Notes: generated from the letters alone by a model not told the origin. DNA of 13,284 nt from Dactylosporangium sp. AC04546 (GCF_022095675.1 NZ_JAHYSG010000190.1:1-13284); one strand, 5' to 3'. Shown: positions 1-6,336, counted from the first letter of the stretch. A program made the numbers and translations.

Positions 1-1362
1 GGTCGGCGCGGGGGAGGGCGGCGCCGACGGGGCCCGCAGCGCGCTGTCCACGCGCTGGGCCAGCACCAGACGGTCGACCGCCGCCGTCAGCAGGCAGATC
101 AGCGCGACGTACTCGACCGCCTGGTGGATCGGCGACGTCATGTGGTCGAGGAAGAACCAGAGCTCCTCCTTCTGCGGCCCGACCACGACCCGCAGAAGCT
201 CCCACAGCCAGGCCCCCAGGCCGAAGCGGCGGTTGCCCTCGAACGTCAACGGGGCGATCAGGAGGTACAGCAGGCAGAACAGCAGCAGCGGGCGCGTGCT
301 GCCCCGGGTCAGCAGCCGCAGTCCCCCGATCAGCGGCCCGAAGCGGTCGTGGAACTGGGTCGACGCCCGGGTGGACACCCAGCCGGTGAAGCCGTTCGCG
401 GTGCTGTGGCGGTCGCGGCGGGGCTGGCTGTTCAGGTCCGCGAGGCGGTGGCCGTAGATCACGGCGCCGATGGTGAGCCAGGCGATCGGGGCCAGGATCA
501 CCGTCTCCACGTTGCCGAAGATGGCGCCGATCCACATGAGGACGTCGTCGGCGGGCGCCTTGAACGTGCCCAGCCGGGAGACCACGTCGTCCTTCGCGCC
601 CGTCGCCCAGGCGATGATCCGCCGGTCGCCGAACCAGCCCCGGAGCAGGTCGGGCACCAGTGCCAGCGGCACGAGCACGACCATGAGCCAGATCGACTCG
701 AAGTACGCGCCGATGATGCCCAGCCAGCGCGGGCCGCGCGGCGGGCCGTCCGGCTCGGCGGGGCGCTGCAGCCGGCCGATGCCCCACCGGACCGCGAACG
801 CCACCAGGACGACGGCGACGACCGTCCACGACAGCTTGACGTCGAGCCGGTCGGACAGGTCGATGAACGCCTTGTCGGGCCCGTCGGAGGCGATGTTCTC
901 GCCGGCGATGGTGAAGTTCTCGCCGATGGTCTGCCGGCGGACCTCGTACTGGTACGTGTACACCGTGTCGTCTAGGTAGCCCTGGGCCGACCACACCGCG
1001 AGGAACGGGATCAGCACGCTGCCGAGGTGGTCCAGCACGCTGCGCTGCGGACCGGCGCCGGCGGTGCGGGCCGCGCGGGCGAACGGGAGCGACGGGCGGA
1101 CGGCGCGCATCATCAGCACGTACGTGCTGAGGACGACCAGCGGCGCCAGCATGAGGACGAGCAGGCCGGCGATCGGGTCGAGCCGGGTGGCGCGCACCGC
1201 GGCGCGCACGACCAGCCACTGCAGCCCGACGCCCGCGAAGGCCAGCGCGAACAGCACCGGCCAGTGCCGCCAGAGCAGGCGGAACGCGGTACCGATGAAG
1301 CCCACCGCGTCGGCAAGACCGCGGCGCACAGACCGCCGCCCCGCCCCTGCGTCCCCCGTCAC
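1..1362 (-). CDS. Multi-pass integral membrane protein of unknown function, C-terminus cut by window edge
   Basis: A continuous frame of 454 codons runs from a GTG at 1362 to the left edge without a stop, so the C-terminus is missing. I do not recognise the family. The N-terminus is short, basic and cytoplasmic-looking (VTGDAGAGRRSVRRG). Hydrophobic segments follow at roughly residues 35-54, 63-83, 114-126, 176-193, 215-237, 275-305, 356-374 and 410-434. The stretch at about 127-175 is polar and rich in acidic residues (QGYLDDTVYTYQYEVRRQTIGENF) and is probably an extracytoplasmic loop between membrane spans. The visible tail is Ala/Pro-rich. An in-frame stop lies upstream at 1396-1398, so the start is limited to GTG 1362 or the internal GTG at codon 12. 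No clear Shine-Dalgarno is visible, which may mean a leaderless message. The gene is divergent from the hydrolase, with only 50 bases between the starts. The reading frame is well supported by codon bias and hydrophobic pattern; the function is not. Confidence 0.8.
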   Translation of the reverse strand, partial: MTGDAGAGRRSVRRGLADAVGFIGTAFRLLWRHWPVLFALAFAGVGLQWLVVRAAVRATRLDPIAGLLVLMLAPLVVLSTYVLMMRAVRPSLPFARAARTAGAGPQRSVLDHLGSVLIPFLAVWSAQGYLDDTVYTYQYEVRRQTIGENFTIAGENIASDGPDKAFIDLSDRLDVKLSWTVVAVVLVAFAVRWGIGRLQRPAEPDGPPRGPRWLGIIGAYFESIWLMVVLVPLALVPDLLRGWFGDRRIIAWATGAKDDVVSRLGTFKAPADDVLMWIGAIFGNVETVILAPIAWLTIGAVIYGHRLADLNSQPRRDRHSTANGFTGWVSTRASTQFHDRFGPLIGGLRLLTRGSTRPLLLFCLLYLLIAPLTFEGNRRFGLGAWLWELLRVVVGPQKEELWFFLDHMTSPIHQAVEYVALICLLTAAVDRLVLAQRVDSALRAPSAPPSPAPT

Positions 1363-1412
1363 GGTGCGCAGGCTATCCCGATCGATGCGACCGCCTCAAC
1401 GCGGCCGGGACT

Positions 1413-2807
1413 ATGGTCCACGGTGTGCGACGGACGGTGCTCATCTCGGTGGTGGCCCTACTCTGTGTGACCGCCGGCGTACTCGGACTGGTGCGAGCCG
1501 ACCGCGGGCTCGTGCGTGAGCACCGGTCGGCCGGCGGGCTGCCTGTCGAGCTGGTCCGGCCCGAGGGTGCGGCCGGGAAGCTGCCCGGCGTCGTGGTGGT
1601 TCACGGGTACGCCGGGAGCGCCCGCCTGATGCGCGGGTTCGCCGACACCCTGGCCCGGCGGGGGTACGTCGTCGCGCTGCCCGACCTCACGGGGCACGGC
1701 GCCAACCCGCGCCGCCTGCCGGAGCAGGGCGCGGCCTGGGACGCCGCGATCCAGGTCGACCTGCGGGCGGCGGTCGGCCTGCTGCGGTCGTCGCCGCTGG
1801 TCGAACCGGATCGCATCGCGCTGGTCGGGCACTCGATGGGTGCCGGCGCGGTCGCCGAGTTCGCCGCGCAGAACGCCGCGATCCGCGACACCGTCGCGAT
1901 CTCGCTCGGCGCGGAGGGGTTCGGCCGCCCACAGCGGCTCCTGGTGGTCTACGGCGGCCTGGAGTTCCCCGGGTTCCGCGCCGCCGCCCGGGACGCGCTG
2001 CGCTCCGGGGCCGCGGAGAAGGTCGTCGAGGTGCCCGGCGTCGAGCACATCTCGGTGCTGTTCTCCGGCCGCACCCACGAGGAGACCGCGGACTGGCTCG
2101 GCGCCGCGGCGGGCGCCGTCCACCCGCGTGACCGGGTCGTGCCCGGCGCGCTGCTGCTGCTCGGCGCGATCCTGGGCCTGCTGCCCCTGGCGTCGGTCCT
2201 CAGGTCGAGACCGCCGGGCGCGCCGGAGCGGGTCGCCTGGTGGTGGGCCGCGGTGGCCGTGCCCGTCGCGGCGGTCGCGGCGAAGCTGGCCGCGCCGTTG
2301 CCCCTCGCGGTCGGTGACTACGCCGCGGGGTACTTCCTCGTCTTCGGCCTGGTCCTGACCGCGGCCGGCCGCCGGCGCCCCCGGCTGGAGCCCGTGGCGG
2401 TGCGCGGGCTGGTGCTGGTGGGGTACGCCGTCGCGGCCGTCGCGGTGCCGATCCACCTGGCGCTGACGCACGCCCTGCCGGTCGGCGACCGGTGGTGGCT
2501 GCTGCCCGTCGTGACGCTCTGCTGCGCCGTGTTCCTGTTCGGCGCCGAGTCCGCGTCCGGGGGATGCGTCGGGCGCCACGCGCTGATCCTCGCGCTCTCA
2601 GCCGGCGGTCTGCTGGCGGCGGCGATGGTCGGCGTGGCGCCCGGTTTCGTGGTGCTGGTGGTGCCGTTGCTGGTCGTGCTGCTCGCCTGGCAGGCGGTGT
2701 GGGCCGCGGTGCTGCGCCGCCGGGGTGCGCCGGCCTGGCTCGTGGCCCTGGTCGGCGCGGTGGTCCTGGCCTGGCCCTTGGCCACCGCGCTGCCGCTGGC
2801 GGTGTGA
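1413..2807 (+). CDS. Membrane-anchored alpha/beta hydrolase with multi-spanning C-terminal domain
   Basis: A 464-residue two-part protein. Residues 8-27 form an N-terminal signal anchor. Residues about 43-235 are an alpha/beta-hydrolase fold: the oxyanion strand VVVVHGYAG (60-68), the PDLTGHG turn (90-96), the nucleophile elbow GHSMG with Ser141, a candidate acid at Glu184 (YGGLE), and His212 in VEHISVL. From about residue 240 to the end there are roughly eight hydrophobic segments with short loops. Known family members of this kind (dienelactone-hydrolase-like or lipase-like) hydrolyse esters, amides or similar bonds; the substrate here cannot be read from sequence. The catalytic domain probably faces the outside of the membrane if the N-terminal segment acts as an anchor. 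The start is ATG 1413; GTG 1425 is an alternative, and neither has a strong ribosome site. It converges on the SsgA-like gene with a 13-base gap and is divergent from the membrane protein on the left. The hydrolase assignment is firm; the role is unknown. Confidence 0.88.
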   Translation: MVHGVRRTVLISVVALLCVTAGVLGLVRADRGLVREHRSAGGLPVELVRPEGAAGKLPGVVVVHGYAGSARLMRGFADTLARRGYVVALPDLTGHGANPRRLPEQGAAWDAAIQVDLRAAVGLLRSSPLVEPDRIALVGHSMGAGAVAEFAAQNAAIRDTVAISLGAEGFGRPQRLLVVYGGLEFPGFRAAARDALRSGAAEKVVEVPGVEHISVLFSGRTHEETADWLGAAAGAVHPRDRVVPGALLLLGAILGLLPLASVLRSRPPGAPERVAWWWAAVAVPVAAVAAKLAAPLPLAVGDYAAGYFLVFGLVLTAAGRRRPRLEPVAVRGLVLVGYAVAAVAVPIHLALTHALPVGDRWWLLPVVTLCCAVFLFGAESASGGCVGRHALILALSAGGLLAAAMVGVAPGFVVLVVPLLVVLLAWQAVWAAVLRRRGAPAWLVALVGAVVLAWPLATALPLAV

Positions 2808-2820
2808 CCGCCGGGCCGGC

Positions 2821-3252
2821 TCAGCGGCCGGCGAGCAGCCGGTTCACGGCGTTGTCGACGTCGAGGTGGTCGGTCTCGTGACCGCGGGGCACGACGCTGT
2901 ACGTGCGGCGCAGGAAGCGGACCAGCACACTGCGCGGCACCTCGAACAACGCGTTGCCGTCCGGCGACGACAGGGCCAGCGCGACGAAGTCACCACGCGG
3001 GCCGTTCCACGGCCAGACCCGCACGTCGCCGATGCCCGCGGGCTCGTCCAGCCCGGTGAACAACAGCTCCCGGGCGAACGACCAGCTCACCGGCTCGCCC
3101 CCGGCCGACTCCGCGTGGAACAGCACGTGCACCGCGTACGGGTCGTTCGGGTCGTAGCGCAGGCTGGCTCGCACCGGCAGCGCCGTCGCGTCGGGCGCGA
3201 CGAGTCGTAGGGATGTCTCGACCTCGACGGTCGATGGTCGGATAGCGCTCAT
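2821..3252 (-). CDS. SsgA-family sporulation/cell-division regulator (SsgB-like)
   Basis: A 143-residue protein of the SsgA-like (SALP) family, found in morphologically complex actinomycetes. Diagnostic stretches are LRYDPNDPYAVHVLFH (31-46), the VSWSFARELL motif, GDVRVWPW, LALSSPDGNALFEVP and FLRRTYSVVPRG. Length matches the family (about 130-145 residues). In Streptomyces SsgB helps place FtsZ at sporulation septa and SsgA promotes this; other SALPs act in septum formation, wall remodelling and spore maturation. The protein has no enzymatic motif and works by protein contacts. This one resembles SsgB more than the others in its GDVRVWP and SSPDG region, but subfamily assignment needs a tree. 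The start is ATG 3252 with a strong GGGGGGAG ribosome site about 6 bases upstream. The upstream region carries BldD-like sites (see 3321-3362), which fits developmental control. Confidence 0.95.
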   Translation of the reverse strand: MSAIRPSTVEVETSLRLVAPDATALPVRASLRYDPNDPYAVHVLFHAESAGGEPVSWSFARELLFTGLDEPAGIGDVRVWPWNGPRGDFVALALSSPDGNALFEVPRSVLVRFLRRTYSVVPRGHETDHLDVDNAVNRLLAGR

Positions 3253-3320
3253 GTCGTACTCCCCCCGGCACCGCTGCGGAGCATGCCGTGCCCCGCCTCT
3301 CCTATGTTGAGGCGATTCCC

Positions 3321-3362
3321 AGTGTTACGCGTAGTGATTCTACGATCTCACTCTGTAGTGTT
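3321..3362. promoter_or_regulatory. Candidate BldD-like operator pair upstream of the SsgA-family gene
   Basis: TTACGCGTAGTGA at 3325-3337 matches seven of the nine constrained positions of the Streptomyces BldD consensus as I recall it (TnACnC(A/T)GnGTnA). A few bases on, TCACTCTG at 3348-3355 is a perfect left half of the same consensus, followed after one extra base by GTGT. The two also form an inverted repeat, AGTGA (3333-3337) to TCACT (3348-3352). The sites lie about 70-110 bases upstream of the SsgA-like start. BldD represses ssg genes in Streptomyces; its action here is inferred. Confidence 0.4.
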
Positions 3363-3388
3363 TCTGGGCCCGATTTGCCGTCAACCGA

Positions 3389-3406
3389 ACATCGTGCGCG
3401 CGATGT
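3389..3406. repeat. Inverted repeat ACATCG-N6-CGATGT
   Basis: Six-base arms at 3389-3394 and 3401-3406 around TGCGCG, inside the divergent gap between the SsgA-like gene and the PGPGW gene. It is flanked on both sides by copies of TTTCTGGGC (3361-3369 on the left, about 3412-3420 on the right). It could be an operator; no transcription factor is recognised. Confidence 0.35.
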
Positions 3407-3433
3407 CTGGTTTTCTGGGCGCGACCGGGGTCC

Positions 3434-3461
3434 TTGACGAGCCGCGTGGGCCGTTCGTCAA
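3434..3461. promoter_or_regulatory. Inverted repeat TTGACGA-N14-TCGTCAA, possible promoter/operator of the PGPGW gene
   Basis: Two perfect seven-base arms at 3434-3440 and 3455-3461. The left arm contains TTGACG, a good -35 hexamer, and TCAATT 18 bases later is a possible weak -10. The start codon of the + strand gene is about 65 bases downstream. The repeat therefore covers the likely promoter and could be bound by a dimeric regulator. The promoter reading is inference; the repeat itself is exact. Confidence 0.35.
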
Positions 3462-3524
3462 TTCATTCCGGTAACGTCCAGTGGTCCGTGGGAGTGACGG
3501 GTTAAGGAGTGAAGGGAACGGAAA

Positions 3525-4034
3525 ATGCGCGACAGTGAGGTGGACGGGTCGGGCGTTACGCCTGATTCCGGACTGTCCGGCGCCCGCCCGGGTGACTTCC
3601 GGCGTGTTGCTGTCGGCGACGTTCCCGATCCCAGCGGTAAGGACCTCGGTGTGAACACTCCCGCGGCGTGGCGCATGCGGACCGCCCGGTTGCGGGCGCG
3701 GTTGCTGCGCTGGCGCCGTCGCCTCTACGCGACCCCGTTCGGCCGCTTCGGGGTCAAGATCGTCGTGGCAGTGCTCGGCACGCTGATCATCGCGGTCGGC
3801 GTCGTGCTGCTGCCATTGCCGGGCCCCGGCTGGGTCATCATCCTGGGCGGCCTGGCGATCCTGTCGATGGAGTTCCACTGGGCCAAGCGCCTGCTGCACT
3901 TCACCCGGGAACAGCTGTTGCGGTGGACCAGACTGGTCCGGGACGGCTCGTGGCTGGTGCGGATCGTCTCGGTCGGCGGCCTCCTCCTGGTGGTCGGTGG
4001 GGCGTTGCTGCTGTCGTTGCGGATGCTCGCCTGA
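3525..4034 (+). CDS. PGPGW-motif transmembrane protein (TIGR02611-type)
   Basis: A 169-residue membrane protein with the hallmark PGPGW motif at residues 99-103, at the turn between two membrane segments (about 75-97 and 102-116). A third hydrophobic segment lies at about 143-165. Between them is a basic amphipathic stretch with FHWAKRLLHFTREQLLRWTRLVRDGS. Residues 1-70 are hydrophilic; the first half is acidic/neutral and 50-67 is strongly basic (RMRTARLRARLLRWRRRLY), as expected for a cytoplasmic N-terminus. The family is widespread in actinobacteria and has no established biochemical role. The start ATG 3525 has an AAGGGA ribosome site about 7 bases upstream. An internal GTG at 3651 (residue 43) would give a protein without the N-terminal extension and is the alternative start. 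It stands alone on its strand, 354 bases before lsr2. Confidence 0.9.
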   Translation: MRDSEVDGSGVTPDSGLSGARPGDFRRVAVGDVPDPSGKDLGVNTPAAWRMRTARLRARLLRWRRRLYATPFGRFGVKIVVAVLGTLIIAVGVVLLPLPGPGWVIILGGLAILSMEFHWAKRLLHFTREQLLRWTRLVRDGSWLVRIVSVGGLLLVVGGALLLSLRMLA

Positions 4035-4333
4035 CTCCACAACTGCGATGGTCAGGGTCGCGGGGTGAGTCGAGGCCATCCTGGCCGGGTGGATGATCGG
4101 CGGTCCGCCGGTGCTTTCCGCGGAGGGCCCAATCGCGTGTCGGCTTTACCGATCGTGCGCGTTTGTGTTGTATACGTTTCGTGACGTGCTGATTTCGACA
4201 CGGGCGCCCGAGTTGGCTACCGTGGGAGTAATCTCGCTCAGAACGCGGTGTGGCATGTCGCCCCGACCTGGTCACCAGTATCTTGTTTGCAACCGAATGA
4301 TGCGGCCGGTGCACTCAGCGGCGAGATCCGGAT

Positions 4334-4363
4334 CGGTTCCGTACACATCGGTTCTGTACACAT
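4334..4363 (+). repeat. Tandem 15-base repeat just upstream of lsr2
   Basis: Two head-to-tail copies, CGGTTCCGTACACAT (4334-4348) and CGGTTCTGTACACAT (4349-4363), differ at one base. The array ends 25 bases before the lsr2 start codon, within the expected leader or promoter. Each unit carries a GTAC core. It may be a binding site for a regulator or a recent slippage duplication. Confidence 0.7.
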
Positions 4364-4373
4364 GGGCACCACC

Positions 4374-4382
4374 GAGGAAAGG
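4374..4382 (+). promoter_or_regulatory. Ribosome binding site that fixes the lsr2 start
   Basis: GAGGAAAGG ends 6 bases before ATG 4389. The in-phase ATG at 4362 and the further upstream start at 4248 have no such site, so translation should begin at 4389, which also matches the usual Lsr2 N-terminus. Confidence 0.75.
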
Positions 4383-4388
4383 CCACTC

Positions 4389-4745
4389 ATGGCGAAACGC
4401 GTCATCCACGAGCTGATCGACGACATCGACGGCAAGCCCGCCGCCGAGAGCATCGTCTTCGCGCTCGACGGCGTGCAGTACGAGATCGACCTGTCCGCCG
4501 CCAACGCCGCGAAGCTGCGCGACGCGGTGGCGCCCTTCGTCGCCGCCGCGACGAAGGTCGGCCGGGGTGGTGTCGTCGCCACCGCCCGGGGCCGCGAGGT
4601 CCGCGGGCGCAGCGTGACCCGCGGCGACCGTGACCAGAACCGCGCGATCCGGGAGTGGGCCCAGGGGAAGGGCATCGACGTTTCCGACCGCGGCCGGATC
4701 AAGCAGGACATCGTCGACCGCTACCACGCGGAGGCCGGCCGTTAG
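4389..4745 (+). CDS. lsr2: Lsr2 nucleoid-associated protein
   Basis: A 118-residue Lsr2. The N-terminus MAKRVIHELIDDIDGKPA matches the family dimerisation domain (residues 1 to about 60, including the IVFALDGVQYEIDLS strands). A basic, glycine-rich linker follows (about 65-85). The C-terminal domain (about 85-118) has REWAQGKGIDVSDRGRIKQDIVDRY, with the AT-hook-like RGR at 101-103. Lsr2 binds the minor groove of AT-rich DNA, bridges it and silences horizontally acquired or specialised-metabolism genes; it is the actinobacterial counterpart of H-NS. The full length is normal and both domains are intact. The AT-richer upstream region would suit self-binding, which is inference. It ends facing the hsp20-family gene, with hairpins between them. 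Other Lsr2 copies may exist in the genome. Confidence 0.96.
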   Translation: MAKRVIHELIDDIDGKPAAESIVFALDGVQYEIDLSAANAAKLRDAVAPFVAAATKVGRGGVVATARGREVRGRSVTRGDRDQNRAIREWAQGKGIDVSDRGRIKQDIVDRYHAEAGR

Positions 4746-4765
4746 CCGCGGTGCGGCCGAATGTA

Positions 4766-4785
4766 CCGGCGGTGAATAACGCCGG
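4766..4785 (+). terminator. Small hairpin after lsr2, possible weak terminator
   Basis: CCGGCG (4766-4771) pairs with CGCCGG (4780-4785) around an eight-base A/T-rich loop, 20 bases after the lsr2 stop codon. No T-run follows, so it is weak evidence of termination; the larger hairpin at 4857 is a better candidate. Confidence 0.35.
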
Positions 4786-4833
4786 ATGATCACGGCCGGC
4801 GTCCTGCAAATTACGTGCAGTGGCGACGGCAAT

Positions 4834-4845
4834 CGATTCGAATCG
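4834..4845. repeat. Perfect 12-base palindrome CGATTCGAATCG
   Basis: Exact twofold symmetry in the convergent gap between lsr2 and the hsp20-family gene. A further small inverted repeat, CTGCA-N7-TGCAG, lies just before it at 4804-4820. Neither has a recognised owner. Confidence 0.45.
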
Positions 4846-4856
4846 CATACAAATCA

Positions 4857-4894
4857 CGACGAGCCGCGACCCGGACTCCGGGTGCGGCTCGTCG
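4857..4894. terminator. Strong bidirectional hairpin between lsr2 and the hsp20-family gene
   Basis: CGACGAGCCGC (4857-4867) pairs with GCGGCTCGTCG (4884-4894). Inside this, ACCCGG (4869-4874) pairs with CCGGGT (4878-4883) around an ACT loop, with one bulged G at 4868. This gives 17 base pairs, almost all G/C. It sits between converging stop codons, where a shared terminator is expected. T-runs are poor on both sides (GTTATT on +, GATTTGTAT on -), as is common in actinobacteria. Confidence 0.75.
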
Positions 4895-4908
4895 CGTTAT
4901 TGGATCGG

Positions 4909-5304
4909 TTAGGCGGAGGCCAGCTCCCGGTTCGGGGTGCCGATCGCGATCTTGCGCGGGCGGGCCTTCTCGGCCACCGGAATGCTCAGCGTGAGCACGC
5001 CGTTGTCGTAGTTCGCCGCGAGGCGCTCGGTGTCGAGGCTCTCGCCCAGCACCAGCCGGCGGGTCACGGTGCCGGTCGGGCGCTCGGTGATCACGCGGCG
5101 CAGGCCCTCGCGCTCCGCGCGGGTGCGCTCGGCGCGGACCGTCAGCACGTTGCGGTCGACGGTGGCGTCGATGGTCGCCGGGTCGACGCCCGGGAGGTCG
5201 ATCTCGACGTAGAAGGTGTCGCCGTCGCGGTAGGCGTCCAGCGGGGCGCGGTGGCCGGCGGCGAAGACGGCGGCGGTATCGAACGGAACGGTGCGTAGCA
5301 GCAT
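4909..5304 (-). CDS. Small heat-shock protein, Hsp20/alpha-crystallin family
   Basis: A 131-residue ATP-independent chaperone that holds unfolding proteins in oligomeric assemblies. The alpha-crystallin domain spans about residues 20-120: DAYRDGDTFYVEIDLPGVDPATIDATVDRNVLTVRAER at 23-60, ending with the hallmark ANYDNGVLTLSIPVAEKARPRKI (about 97-119), equivalent to the family's A-x-x-x-N-G-V-L signature. A short N-terminal arm (MLLRTVPFDTAAVF) and a short tail flank it. The length is at the small end of normal. The start ATG 5304 has GGAGGGA about 7 bases upstream. It is downstream of the LacI gene on the same strand but should be a separate unit, because the 71-base gap contains a HAIR-like operator. 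Regulation by HspR and induction by heat are therefore likely (inference by analogy with the HspR-controlled acr2 of Mycobacterium tuberculosis). Confidence 0.95.
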   Translation of the reverse strand: MLLRTVPFDTAAVFAAGHRAPLDAYRDGDTFYVEIDLPGVDPATIDATVDRNVLTVRAERTRAEREGLRRVITERPTGTVTRRLVLGESLDTERLAANYDNGVLTLSIPVAEKARPRKIAIGTPNRELASA

Positions 5305-5321
5305 GATCAGGTCCCTCCAAG

Positions 5322-5342
5322 GTTGAGCCCCAGTCGCTCAAG
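5322..5342 (-). promoter_or_regulatory. HAIR-like HspR operator upstream of the hsp20-family gene
   Basis: On the - strand the sequence is CTTGAGC-N7-GCTCAAC. The known HspR-associated inverted repeat is CTTGAGT-N7-ACTCAAG. Symmetry, the seven-base spacer and the CTTGAG/CTCAA cores all agree; the outermost base of one arm differs. It lies 18-38 bases upstream of the hsp20-family start, where a bound repressor would block transcription. Confidence 0.75.
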
Positions 5343-5375
5343 TCTTACAACCTGGGAGGTGCCCGGGACCTTCCG

Positions 5376-6323
5376 TCAGCGAACGTGAGCCCGCTCACGC
5401 AGCGTTCCGCCCCAGTGCACCGTGCACGGGAGCAGGCGCTGGACCGGCTGGGCGCCCTCCAAGGCGTCGGTGAGCACCGTGACGGCCTCCCGGCCCATCT
5501 CCCGGCGGGGGATCATGACCCGGGTGAGCTCCGGTGGCACCGACCCGTTGCCGCTGGGCTCGGCGAGGGCCGCCACCGAGAGCCCCGGCCCGAGCCCCGA
5601 CTCCAGCAGGGCCACCGCGTCGGCGAACTCCTCGGTGAACACGGCCGTCACCCCGGCCGCGCGGACCGCGTCGGGGCCGGCGCCGGGGAGGTGGACGAAG
5701 CCGGGGAACGCGCGCAGCCGGTCGGCGTGCGACTCGGCCGGGCCGCCGGTGCCGAGGTACCCGATCCGCTCGTGCCCCAGGGCGAGGGCCCGCGCGGCCA
5801 GCTCGGCCACCGCGGCCGGGTAGTCGGCCCCGACGTACGGCACGCCCGGCGTGTCCCGCCGCCCGACCGACACGAACGCGTAGCCCTCGGCGACGAGCCG
5901 CCGCAGGTCGGAGGCGTCGACGTGCCGGCCGAGCAGCACGGTGCCGTCGGCCAGCCCGATCCGGCTGTCCTCGTGGAAGATCCGCCGCCCGCGCCCCGAC
6001 GTGAACAGCAGCAGGTCGCAGCCGAGCTCCTCGGCCCGCTCCTCGATGCCGACGAGGAACGGGTGATAGAAGTCGGCGGTACCAGTGGGAAACACCGACT
6101 CGTAGGTGAACACGCCCAGGATCCGGTTCCGGCCGGAGACCAGCCGCCGGGCCACCGGATCGGCGACGTAACCGGTGCTGCGGATCGCCTCCAGGACCCG
6201 CTGCCGGGTCTCGGGCGCGATCCGCACGTCGTCGCCGGTGCGGTTGTTGAGCACGAGGGACACCGTCGCCTGACTGACCCCGGTCATCCGGGCGATGTCC
6301 CTCTGCGTCACACGACGGCTCAT
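5376..6323 (-). CDS. LacI-family transcriptional regulator (last gene of the import operon)
   Basis: A 315-residue LacI/GalR-type repressor. The N-terminal helix-turn-helix covers about residues 5-26 (VTQRDIARMTGVSQATVSLVLN), followed by the hinge helix region (PETRQRVLEAIRSTGYVADPVARRL) and a periplasmic-binding-protein-like effector domain from about 67 (RILGVFTYESVFP). It is a close paralogue of the regulator at 10925-11914, with an identical recognition helix and long shared stretches (DFYHPFL-GIEERAEELGCDLLLFTS, GTGGPAESHADRL). It is about 14 residues shorter, mainly in the second half of the effector domain. Both carry AL-EP where most LacI proteins have GFDD near the ligand site. The start ATG 6323 lies 13 bases after the permease stop with only a weak ribosome site, suggesting translational coupling. 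The effector is unknown and probably relates to the imported compound. Confidence 0.93.
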   Translation of the reverse strand: MSRRVTQRDIARMTGVSQATVSLVLNNRTGDDVRIAPETRQRVLEAIRSTGYVADPVARRLVSGRNRILGVFTYESVFPTGTADFYHPFLVGIEERAEELGCDLLLFTSGRGRRIFHEDSRIGLADGTVLLGRHVDASDLRRLVAEGYAFVSVGRRDTPGVPYVGADYPAAVAELAARALALGHERIGYLGTGGPAESHADRLRAFPGFVHLPGAGPDAVRAAGVTAVFTEEFADAVALLESGLGPGLSVAALAEPSGNGSVPPELTRVMIPRREMGREAVTVLTDALEGAQPVQRLLPCTVHWGGTLRERAHVR

Positions 6324-6336
6324 GCCCGTGTGTGTA

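Larger units (their letters stand above)
4035..4388. other. 354-base gap between the PGPGW gene and lsr2
   Basis: No convincing gene on either strand. The second half (about 4140-4300) is noticeably richer in A/T than the surroundings, for example TTTGTGTTGTATACGTTTCG near 4160. A loose promoter candidate is TTCGAC near 4195 with TACCGT 18 bases later, pointing to lsr2. A tandem 15-base repeat sits at 4334-4363 and the lsr2 ribosome site at 4374-4382. An open frame crosses this gap in phase with lsr2 from 4248 but lacks a ribosome site and has no Lsr2-like sequence. Confidence 0.6.

Noticed and set aside
124..979. Several + strand open frames over the left-edge membrane protein
   Set aside because: The - strand frame has a coherent membrane-protein pattern over all 454 codons; the + strand frames are low-complexity shadows.
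4248..4388. N-terminal extension of Lsr2 by 47 residues
   Set aside because: No ribosome site at the upstream starts, the extension includes the tandem repeat, and Lsr2 proteins begin at the MAKRV-like sequence encoded from 4389.
5343..5375. Terminator for the import operon in the CCCGGG-containing stretch
   Set aside because: Only short imperfect pairing around CCCGGG is possible and no T-run follows, so a terminator cannot be supported.
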